Positions 1 through 6,832 of a stretch of DNA of 6,832 nucleotides are shown piece by piece; the stretch's first letter is position 1, and every line of letters begins with the position of its first letter. This DNA is from Clostridiales bacterium (GTDB lineage: Bacteria; Bacillota; Clostridia; Oscillospirales; Oscillospiraceae). The stretch covers positions 1 to 6,832 of the forward strand of contig PITX01000068.1 of assembly GCA_017577345.1 (NCBI GenBank), in the 5' to 3' direction. The notes beneath the pieces were generated by a model. That model was not told the DNA's origin, searched no databases, and saw only the letters and a list, made by a program, of their open reading frames with translations. The translations under genes were made by a program, and so were the position numbers.

Positions 1-2
1 AT

Positions 3-10
3 TATATACA
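3..10 (+). promoter_or_regulatory. Putative -10 box of the groESL promoter
   Basis: An AT-rich stretch containing overlapping TATATA (3-8) and TATACA (5-10) lies immediately upstream of the CIRCE repeat. In Bacillota groE operons a SigA-type promoter normally sits here, so that transcription starts at or inside CIRCE. The -35 box would lie outside the window, so only half of the promoter can be judged. Which of the two hexamers is used is unclear. Confidence 0.45.
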
Positions 11-12
11 TG

Positions 13-39
13 TTAGCACTCAGACGCTACGAGTGCTAA
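13..39 (+). promoter_or_regulatory. CIRCE operator (HrcA binding site)
   Basis: A perfect 9-bp inverted repeat, TTAGCACTC (13-21) and GAGTGCTAA (31-39), is separated by exactly 9 bases. This matches the CIRCE consensus at every arm position. CIRCE is the DNA operator bound by the heat-shock repressor HrcA, whose activity depends on GroEL itself, giving feedback control. Its place just after the -10 box and 55 bp before the groES start fits repression of transcription initiation. The repeat would also form a 9-bp stem at the 5' end of the mRNA. hrcA itself is not in this window. Confidence 0.96.
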
Positions 40-54
40 AACAAAGTAAACCAA

Positions 55-68
55 GACGGGAAACCGTC
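55..68 (+). promoter_or_regulatory. Small leader hairpin with GAAA tetraloop
   Basis: GACGG (55-59) and CCGTC (64-68) pair perfectly around a GAAA loop (60-63). This is a GNRA tetraloop on a 5-bp, GC-rich stem. It lies in the untranslated leader between CIRCE and the groES ribosome binding site, with 12 bases between the stem and the SD. The structure is seen in the sequence. Any role in mRNA stability or translation is inference. Confidence 0.45.
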
Positions 69-94
69 CGACATAATTTTGGAGGTAATGCACT

Positions 95-379
95 ATGAAA
101 CTGAAACCCCTTGCAGACCGCGTTTTGCTCAAGCCGATAGAGGCGATGGAAACGACCGCGTCCGGCATCATCCTGTCCACTGCGAACAAGGAAAAGCCCG
201 TGATTTCCGAGGTCGTTGCGGTAGGTCCCGGCGGCATCGTTGACGGCAACGAGGTCAAGATGGTCGTGAAGAAGGGCGACAAGGTCGTTGTTGCAAAATA
301 TGCAGGCACGGAGGTCAAGCTCGACGATCAGGAGTATTCCATCGTCCGTCAGTCCGACATCCTTGCCATCGTAGAATAA
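95..379 (+). CDS. groES: Co-chaperonin GroES (Hsp10)
   Basis: This 94-residue protein is the normal length for GroES. It is the cytoplasmic heptameric lid that caps GroEL-ATP and closes the folding chamber. The N-terminus MKLKPLADRVLLKP is typical of the family. Residues about 17-32 form the mobile loop, with the hydrophobic tripeptide IIL (25-27) that docks on the GroEL apical domain. GPGG (44-47) precedes the short roof loop, and the beta-barrel motif GDKVVVAKYAGTEVK spans 61-75. The ATG is supported by a strong GGAGGT (81-86) with 8-base spacing. The gene is the first of a two-gene operon, ends 18 bases before groEL, and is under the upstream CIRCE. Nothing is missing or broken. The identification is secure from sequence and context. 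Confidence 0.98.
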   Translation: MKLKPLADRVLLKPIEAMETTASGIILSTANKEKPVISEVVAVGPGGIVDGNEVKMVVKKGDKVVVAKYAGTEVKLDDQEYSIVRQSDILAIVE

Positions 380-2041
<1,662 letters not shown>

Positions 2042-2051
2042 TAAATAAAGC

Positions 2052-2083
2052 AAGAGGTGCGCAGGAGCGCACCTCTTAATTTT
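2052..2083. terminator. Shared bidirectional Rho-independent terminator
   Basis: An 11-bp perfect stem, AAGAGGTGCGC (2052-2062) paired with GCGCACCTCTT (2067-2077), encloses an AGGA loop. On the + strand it starts 10 bases after the groEL stop and is followed by AATTTT, whose T run reaches into the tatD stop codon. On the - strand it starts 4 bases after the tatD stop and is followed by GCTTTATTTA. The + direction has the better-placed T run. The - direction is weaker but plausible, and there is no room for any other terminator between the convergent operons. Confidence 0.88.
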
Positions 2084-2843
2084 ATGCAATTGCGAACAAT
2101 CGGCAGGCGTTTTCGGCGGTGATCCTGCCCGCTTCCTCTGCCGAAATGCCCTTTAATTCGGCAATCTTCGCGGCAACGAGCGGCACGAAACGGCTGTCAT
2201 TGCGCCTGCCGCGGTACGGCTCCGGTGCCATATAGGGGCAGTCTGTCTCAATGAGGATCCGGTCAAGCGGCAGTGCTTCGACCGCTTCTAAGGCACGGCG
2301 GGCATTTTTGAAGGTCACAACGCCGGTAAAGCCTACATACCAGCCGCGCTCGACCAGCCACAGTGCCATTTCCGCAGAGCCGGAAAAGCAATGGAACACG
2401 CCGCGCGCCTCCGGATGCCGCCCGATGATCTCCATGGCATCGCCGTGCGCCTCGCGTTCGTGAACGATGACGGGTTTTTTCAAGGCCTCAGCAAGCTCCA
2501 GCTGCTGCTCAAAGGCAATGATCTGCAGCGCACGCGGCACATCCTCATAGTGATAGTCCAAGCCGATCTCTCCGATGGCACGCACCTTCGGATTCTGCGC
2601 AAGGGCGCGGTAACGGTCTATAAGCGCACCGTCTACATGGTCTGCATCATCCGGATGGCTGCCGACAGCGGCATAGATAAAATCATAACGGTCAGCTAAT
2701 TCGACAGACCGCTCCGAAGAAGGCAGGTCGCAGCCGATATTCATAATCAGACCGACACCGTGATTTTTCAGGTCGTCAATGATGATTTCGCGGTCCTCAT
2801 CAAATCGCCGGTCATCCAAATGTGCGTGAGAATCAAAAAACAT
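2082..2843 (-). CDS. TatD family metal-dependent hydrolase / DNase
   Basis: This is a TIM-barrel amidohydrolase-fold enzyme of the TatD family, cytoplasmic metal-dependent hydrolases of which several have DNase or 3'-5' exonuclease activity. Numbered from this start (253 residues), the family metal ligands are all visible: H6 and H8 in DSHAHLD, E92 in GEIGLDYH, H128 in VIVHEREAH, H151 in HCFSG, and D201 in ETDCPYMAP. The length is normal. An alternative in-frame ATG at 2855, directly after the upstream TGA, would add four residues. I prefer 2843 because GGAG (2850-2853) lies 6 bases upstream of it and the family usually begins a few residues before the DSHAH motif, whereas 2855 has only a weak purine-rich upstream region. 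It is the last gene of the - strand cluster. The exact substrate is not readable from sequence. Confidence 0.94.
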   Translation of the reverse strand: MFFDSHAHLDDRRFDEDREIIIDDLKNHGVGLIMNIGCDLPSSERSVELADRYDFIYAAVGSHPDDADHVDGALIDRYRALAQNPKVRAIGEIGLDYHYEDVPRALQIIAFEQQLELAEALKKPVIVHEREAHGDAMEIIGRHPEARGVFHCFSGSAEMALWLVERGWYVGFTGVVTFKNARRALEAVEALPLDRILIETDCPYMAPEPYRGRRNDSRFVPLVAAKIAELKGISAEEAGRITAENACRLFAIA

Positions 2844-2849
2844 GGTTTT

Positions 2850-2853
2850 CTCC
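2850..2853 (-). promoter_or_regulatory. Ribosome binding site selecting the tatD start
   Basis: GGAG on the - strand lies 6 bases before the ATG at 2843. It uses the last base of the alternative upstream ATG (2853-2855), so it can only serve the internal start. This is the main reason for preferring the shorter TatD. Confidence 0.55.
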
Positions 2854-2855
2854 AT

Positions 2856-3167
2856 TCATTTCTTTTTCGGTGCAGGCAGCTCGTCATACATCGCCTGAAT
2901 CAGACCTGCCAGGTACGCCTTATTATCAACGTCATCGACCAGAAGCATTTCCTTCGCGCCCTCATAGGGCAATTCGCGGACAGCCTGCGGCAGATACTGC
3001 ACCGCCGCCTTGACCGGCTTGACCAGAAAACGGTCATCATAAATACCGCCGAAAATCCTCTGCCGATAATAGAGAATGTACTCGCCCATCATCGCCCGAT
3101 AGGAAATTCCGTCCAAATCGGAGAGCTGCTCTAAAATAAAATCCAAGTATTCCTTACTCGATGCCAT
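2856..3167 (-). CDS. TfoX/Sxy N-terminal domain protein
   Basis: This 103-residue soluble protein resembles the TfoX N-terminal domain. An N-terminal helix (SKEYLDFILEQLSDL) is followed by the family core: a basic-plus-Met region, RAMMGEYILYY (about 24-34), then FGGIYDDRFLVKP (about 39-51). A C-terminal helix ends in a Lys-rich tail. TfoX/Sxy is a competence co-activator of CRP in gamma-proteobacteria, but it has an additional C-terminal domain there. Short single-domain versions are common in Bacillota and their role is unknown, so competence should not be assumed. The ATG is supported by GGAG (3174-3177) with 6-base spacing. The gene starts 1 base after the stop of the SbcC-like gene and its stop abuts the longer tatD start. 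Family assignment is fairly sure from the motif pattern; function is not. Confidence 0.82.
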   Translation of the reverse strand: MASSKEYLDFILEQLSDLDGISYRAMMGEYILYYRQRIFGGIYDDRFLVKPVKAAVQYLPQAVRELPYEGAKEMLLVDDVDNKAYLAGLIQAMYDELPAPKKK

Positions 3168-3168
3168 A

Positions 3169-5367
3169 CTATTCTCCGTTTTCCGTGCGGAAGCTGCGGC
3201 AGGAAAAGAGGATAACCTGCCGTTTTTCTGCCTCCTGCTTCAAAAGACGGATGGCAGAAGCAGCTCTTGCATCATCAAAGTTGACCAGCGTATCGTCTAA
3301 AATCAGCGGCGCATCCTCCGGCAGAAGACGGGCGCACATGGCAAGACGCAGGGCAAGGTACATTTGATCGGCAGTGCCGCAGCTCATGGCGGCGGCGGGG
3401 CGCATGACCGTACCCTCCTCGGAGCGGACAGACAGGAGCATTCCCGGCTCCAAAAGGACATCCGGATATTTGCCGTCGGTCAGCTCCGACAGAAGCACGC
3501 CTGCATCGGCGGTGATCTGCGGAGAGAAGCGGGAGCGCAGGGTCTCATCGGCGCGTTTGAGTGCCGCCATGGCAAGATCGACAACATCGTTGCTTTCCTG
3601 TGTGACTGCGATCTGCTCTGTCAGGTGTTCCAATTGCGCCTCCAACTCCGCCGCACTGCCGGTCGCACCGATCGCACCCTGCTTTGCGGCAAGGCGGGTG
3701 GTCAGGTCGGAAAGCTGCTGCCGTGCCTGCCGCAGGTCGTACGCGATTTTTGCGCTGTCCAGCTTCCATGCTTCTGCGTCTTCGACAATTTCCTCATCGC
3801 CCAGAATCAGACGCATGGAGCGGCATTGCTGCCGCATGGTTTCCAGTGCTCTTGTTTCCGTTGCAAGGCGTTCCCGGACGCGCAGTGCCGCACCGATCGC
3901 TTCAAGGCTGTCGGAAGCGGTGGCGCACTGTGGCGCGAAGGCGGCACACTGCTTTACCAGTGCATCCATTTCATTCTGCGCATCGGCGGCGGCGGCGAAA
4001 AGTGCCTGCTTCTGCGCGGCGGCATCGGCGCAGTCTTTTTCGTATTTCGCAAGGGCAGCGGCATATTCCTCCGCCAGACGCGGAAGCTCCCTGCAGTCGC
4101 TCAGACCGTAGCGCAGGGGAATGAGATCCGCCTGATGCAGCTGTGCACGAATGGCGGTTTTTTGTTTGCCGCGAAGCAGCAGGCTGACAGCCAAGCCGAT
4201 CAGCGCGGCGGCGAACACGGCAAGTCCTGCGATCAGCAGGGCGTTTAAGGAAGTCAGGATACCCGCCACGCACAGTCCGATGCCGACGAGCATGACCGCG
4301 ATGCACAGAAACAGCGGCCAGTGCTTACGCGGCTTGAGGGCACGCAGACGGTCGTATTCCGCGCGGTCCTCGGCGGCTTTTTGCCTTGCCTCTTCTCCCG
4401 TCATTCCGGCAAATGCCTGCGGCAATGCAGGCTTTGCGACCTCAGACGGGGCAAAAGCGGCTTCCATTTTCGCGCTTTGCAGCGCATTTTCGGCATGTCG
4501 CAGTTTGCGGTGCAGATCGTGAAGCGTTTCTTCCTCCGGAAGGCGGGCGGCAGTTTCCGTCAGCTTGCGGCAAAGTGCTTCCTGTGCGGCGGTTTTCTGC
4601 TCCAGATCAGTAAGACCGGCGCGTTTTTTCGCCTTCTGCGCCTGCTCTGCGCGTGCTTCCAATGCTTCCAGACGGGTGACATCCTCCTGCACGGCTTCCT
4701 TCTGTGCCGTGATGCGCAAAGCGTCGTCCTGCATGGTGTAAAGCTCGTCAAGCGTCTTGCGGACGGCAGTTTTTTCCTCTGTTAGACGGGGCAGCCTGCC
4801 GGCCTTGCCGATGAGCTTGTTTTTCTGCTTTTTCAGCTCCGATTCCAGCTCGGAATAGGATCTTGCGCCGTCCTCGCCTGTAGTGACGAGGGCACCGAGC
4901 CGCTTTTCCAGTGCGGCATCCTCGGTGACAGTCAGACCGAGCTGACGGATGAAGGCAGTGCGCTCGAAAACGCTGCGCTCCACACCGCACAGCATTCTGC
5001 CGCAGTTTTCACCGGTCAGCTCCGGGACGGGAACGCCGCTTTCGGTCTCATAGGCACGGAAAGCACCCATGGGAATGCGGCGGTCGGTCGTGCGTTCGAT
5101 CGTGATATTTCTGCCTTCCCAGACAAGCTCGATCGCGCCCTCCATGGCACTGCCGTCCCACGGCTTGTAGCGCTCCTTCATGGGCAGTCCCTGATTGGAA
5201 ACACTGGCGCGTTCGGAGGTGTCGATGCCGTAGAGCATGGCAACGAGGAAGGCACTCCAGGTCGATTTTCCCGCCTCATTGGGCAGGCACAGGAGATTCA
5301 TGCCCTCCTGCAGCTCCAGCGTTGTGTGGAGCTTTCCGAAGGAGGCGCGCATTTTGCGGATGATCAC
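3169..5367 (-). CDS. SbcC/YhaN-like ATPase with two central membrane helices
   Basis: This 732-residue split ABC-type ATPase resembles B. subtilis YhaN and the SbcC/Rad50 group, the ATPase partner of an SbcD-like nuclease. In order it shows a P-loop (28-35, LPNEAGKS), a Q-loop Gln (Q142 in FIRQ), a first coiled-coil region (about 165-345), two hydrophobic helices (about 350-373 and 375-398), a second coiled coil (about 400-605), the signature MSCGTADQ (661-668), Walker B PLILDD (687-692), and the D-loop NFDD (696-699). The first P-loop residue is Leu instead of Gly, and the H-loop position reads FSCR, with Arg724 where many relatives have His. No CxxC zinc hook is present; the membrane hairpin takes its place. 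The protein is much shorter than typical SbcC (about 1000 residues). The start is GTG, chosen because GGAGGT (5374-5379) lies 6 bases upstream and the N-terminus fits the family. It overlaps the SbcD-like gene by 4 bp. Role in DNA-end processing at the membrane is inferred. Confidence 0.9.
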   Translation of the reverse strand: MIIRKMRASFGKLHTTLELQEGMNLLCLPNEAGKSTWSAFLVAMLYGIDTSERASVSNQGLPMKERYKPWDGSAMEGAIELVWEGRNITIERTTDRRIPMGAFRAYETESGVPVPELTGENCGRMLCGVERSVFERTAFIRQLGLTVTEDAALEKRLGALVTTGEDGARSYSELESELKKQKNKLIGKAGRLPRLTEEKTAVRKTLDELYTMQDDALRITAQKEAVQEDVTRLEALEARAEQAQKAKKRAGLTDLEQKTAAQEALCRKLTETAARLPEEETLHDLHRKLRHAENALQSAKMEAAFAPSEVAKPALPQAFAGMTGEEARQKAAEDRAEYDRLRALKPRKHWPLFLCIAVMLVGIGLCVAGILTSLNALLIAGLAVFAAALIGLAVSLLLRGKQKTAIRAQLHQADLIPLRYGLSDCRELPRLAEEYAAALAKYEKDCADAAAQKQALFAAAADAQNEMDALVKQCAAFAPQCATASDSLEAIGAALRVRERLATETRALETMRQQCRSMRLILGDEEIVEDAEAWKLDSAKIAYDLRQARQQLSDLTTRLAAKQGAIGATGSAAELEAQLEHLTEQIAVTQESNDVVDLAMAALKRADETLRSRFSPQITADAGVLLSELTDGKYPDVLLEPGMLLSVRSEEGTVMRPAAAMSCGTADQMYLALRLAMCARLLPEDAPLILDDTLVNFDDARAASAIRLLKQEAEKRQVILFSCRSFRTENGE

Positions 5368-6428
5368 AGCGACACCTCCCGTCTGTCCATCAGTGCCGTG
5401 ACGAGCTTCGCGGCGGCGGCAATGCGCCGCTGCTGCTCTGCATCGGCGGCGTCATACTGCTCTTTCAGATTGCGCAGGAACTGCCCGCGCAGGGTATCCT
5501 CACCGGCGGCTGCCCAAAGTGCCTGCTTCGGCACGGTGCAGTCGCGGACGCTCAGGCTGTAAAAGCGCGGCGCAAGGGATGCTTCCAGTGCGGCAGGGTC
5601 GATCGCGTCGCTCTCACCGGTCAGCAAAATGCGGTAGCAGTCATCCTCTGTCTGCTCCGGCAGAGCGGCGCAAACGGACGCAAGGGCATCGTCTCCTGCC
5701 TCTACGGACAAAATCTCATATTTTCTCGTGTGCAGCGGGATAAACTCCGTGCGGCAGCCGTTTTTGTCGATTTCTGCCTTGATAACGCCCTTCTCGCCGC
5801 ATTCGTCAAAGCCCCTGCCCATCAGACAGCCGGGCCAGGCACAGACGGTTCTGCCGAGCTTCTGCACCTCTGCCTTGTGGATATGCCCCAAAGCGAGGTA
5901 GTCCAGCCCGGAGGCGGCGACTGCATCGGCTGAAATCGCATTATAAACAGAGTTTGCCTGCAGTTCTCCGTGCAGCACCATCAGATTGAGCTTTTCGGGA
6001 TCACTGACGCGGAAGCCGTCCAGCATCGGCGGCATCTCCTGCGCGGTAAAGGCGGCACCGTAGATGTCACAGCCGTCCAGCCGGATGCGCTCGATCGCGG
6101 TGGAGGTGAAAATATGGACGCGTTCTCCCCAGTCCTCGGTCAGGTAGGGAGAACCCTGAGCCAGCCAGTCGTGATTGCCGGGGGCGATAAAAATCTCCGC
6201 GCGGACTTCGGCAAAAAAGTGCTTCAGCGCATCGAGCGTGTCGCGGTAGATGCGTGCGCTGTCAAACAGGTCGCCGGACAGCAAAACGACATCGCAGTCT
6301 CCGCACAGAGCGGTAAGCTGTTCCAGAGCCAGCCGCTGTTCTTTCCGGCGTGAGGCGGCCTTCTCCGGCGGCAGAGAGGAAAAGGCAGAGTCTAAGTGGA
6401 AATCCGCCGCGTGGAGCAGCTTAATCAT
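5364..6428 (-). CDS. SbcD/YhaO-like DNA repair metallophosphoesterase
   Basis: This 354-residue calcineurin-like phosphoesterase of the SbcD/Mre11 group is probably the nuclease subunit of a two-protein complex with the adjacent ATPase. All metal-binding motifs of the family are present in order: DFH (D9, H11), GDLFD (D53), GNHD (N85, H86), HGE (H153) and GHIH (H182, H184). A capping/C-terminal region of about 130 residues follows the catalytic domain and would carry the ATPase-binding part. The ATG is preceded by AAAGGGTGA about 6-8 bases upstream, inside the end of the preceding gene. It overlaps that gene by 8 bp and the ATPase gene by 4 bp, indicating translational coupling. The length and the pairing with a YhaN-like ATPase fit YhaO better than classical SbcD. 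Mre11-like exonuclease/endonuclease activity is known for the family, not shown here. Confidence 0.92.
   Translation of the reverse strand: MIKLLHAADFHLDSAFSSLPPEKAASRRKEQRLALEQLTALCGDCDVVLLSGDLFDSARIYRDTLDALKHFFAEVRAEIFIAPGNHDWLAQGSPYLTEDWGERVHIFTSTAIERIRLDGCDIYGAAFTAQEMPPMLDGFRVSDPEKLNLMVLHGELQANSVYNAISADAVAASGLDYLALGHIHKAEVQKLGRTVCAWPGCLMGRGFDECGEKGVIKAEIDKNGCRTEFIPLHTRKYEILSVEAGDDALASVCAALPEQTEDDCYRILLTGESDAIDPAALEASLAPRFYSLSVRDCTVPKQALWAAAGEDTLRGQFLRNLKEQYDAADAEQQRRIAAAAKLVTALMDRREVSL
5374..5379 (-). promoter_or_regulatory. Ribosome binding site for the GTG-started SbcC-like gene
   Basis: A full GGAGGT on the - strand lies 6 bases before a GTG codon and inside the last codons of the SbcD-like gene. 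It is one of the strongest SD sequences in the cluster. It decides in favour of the GTG start at 5367 over the downstream ATG at codon 6, which would sit too far from the SD and close to the conserved N-terminal strand. Confidence 0.75.
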
Positions 6429-6832
6429 GCAGCATCACCCTTTCCGTTGCGGTGCATCTGCCGCTTGCGGTGTCGATCGTGAAGATGCAGCCGTTGAGCT
6501 GACAGGCACCGGGTGCAGGCTCGTAGCGACCGGTCAGATCGCCTCGGAATTTCTCAATGGAAAGCTCCGGACGGATACCGAGAACAGAGTCTCTCGGACC
6601 GGTCATGCCGAGGTCTGTGAGGTAGCCCGTGCCGTTCGGCAGGATGCGGTCATCTGCGGTCTGCACATGGGTGTGCGTGCCCCAGACCGCGCTGACTCTG
6701 CCATCGAGCATCCAGCCCATCGCGAGCTTCTCCGATGTCGCTTCCGCGTGTATTTCGACCAGAATGAGCTTTGTTTCGATTTTCTTCAGGATTTTTTCCA
6801 CGGCGAGAAACGGATTGTCGGGCGTGTAGTCC
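6421..6832 (-). CDS. ymdB: YmdB-family metallophosphoesterase, 3' part (truncated by window)
   Basis: The reading frame stays open to the window edge, so only the C-terminal 136 residues are visible, roughly half of a protein that is about 260 residues in the family. A GTG at 6801 is an internal Val codon: the codons before it read DYTPDNPFLAV, which matches the family DNPF region. Key motifs are HAEATSEK (His at visible residue 28) and GTHTHVQTAD (His at 53 and 55), which hold metal-ligand histidines, then TDLGMTGPRDSVLG and a QLNG near the end. YmdB of B. subtilis hydrolyses cyclic nucleotides in vitro and affects biofilm and motility decisions; it commonly sits beside the RNase Y gene, which would be expected just outside the window. 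Here it leads into the SbcDC-like genes with an 8-bp overlap. Confidence 0.9.
   Translation of the reverse strand, partial: DYTPDNPFLAVEKILKKIETKLILVEIHAEATSEKLAMGWMLDGRVSAVWGTHTHVQTADDRILPNGTGYLTDLGMTGPRDSVLGIRPELSIEKFRGDLTGRYEPAPGACQLNGCIFTIDTASGRCTATERVMLHD

Noticed and set aside
2844..2855. tatD start at the ATG directly following the TfoX-N stop codon (TGAATG)
   Set aside because: It is possible through stop-start reinitiation, but the GGAG positioned 6 bases before the second ATG and the usual family N-terminus favour 2843. It is kept as an alternative.
3364..4248. Long + strand open frames (up to 294 codons) opposite the SbcC-like gene
   Set aside because: They lie fully inside a gene with clear family motifs. 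Their translations are Cys/Arg/Ser-rich with no recognisable domain, which is typical of antisense shadows in GC-rich DNA.
5970..6353. 127-codon + strand frame opposite the SbcD-like gene
   Set aside because: The - strand carries all the metallophosphoesterase motifs here. The + strand frame has no recognisable domain and no convincing ribosome binding site.
6421..6801. Reading the YmdB-like gene as a complete 126-residue protein starting at 6801
   Set aside because: The codon at 6801 is GTG with no suitable SD. The frame stays open to the window edge, and the upstream codons (DNPF) match the family, so the gene is truncated by the window and is not short.

Overview
The window looks like a chromosomal segment of a moderately GC-rich member of the Bacillota, most likely a clostridial gut-type lineage (Oscillospiraceae/Ruminococcaceae-like). 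This rests on a CIRCE operator on groESL, strong Gram-positive Shine-Dalgarno sequences, a GroEL with a Gly-Gly-Met tail, a YhaO/YhaN-type SbcDC pair, and a stand-alone TfoX N-domain protein. The taxonomic call is inferred from sequence feel, not from a search. Nothing suggests a mobile element, prophage, CRISPR array or RNA gene.

Left third, + strand (1-2084): the heat-shock chaperonin operon. It has a putative -10 box at the window edge, a perfect CIRCE inverted repeat, a short GAAA-capped hairpin in the leader, then groES and groEL. An 11-bp perfect hairpin terminator follows. GroES and GroEL form the ATP-driven folding chamber, and HrcA is expected to repress them through CIRCE.

Right two thirds, - strand (6832 down to 2082): five genes transcribed toward groESL. 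In transcription order they are the 3' part of a YmdB-type metallophosphoesterase (cut by the window edge), an SbcD/YhaO-like nuclease, an SbcC/YhaN-like ATPase with two membrane helices in its middle, a TfoX-N domain protein, and a TatD-family metal-dependent hydrolase. Junctions are an 8-bp overlap, a 4-bp overlap, a 1-bp gap, and a 0 or 12-bp gap depending on the tatD start, so they almost certainly share one mRNA. Its promoter lies outside the window. The set is rich in nucleic-acid-processing enzymes. The two convergent operons are only 40 bp apart and appear to share one bidirectional terminator.

No gene-free stretch exceeds 300 bases; the longest non-coding piece is the 94-bp groES leader. 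I found no clearly undescribed system. The most interesting item is the membrane-inserted SbcC-like protein, with a non-canonical P-loop first residue and a replaced H-loop histidine, inside a translationally coupled nuclease cluster.
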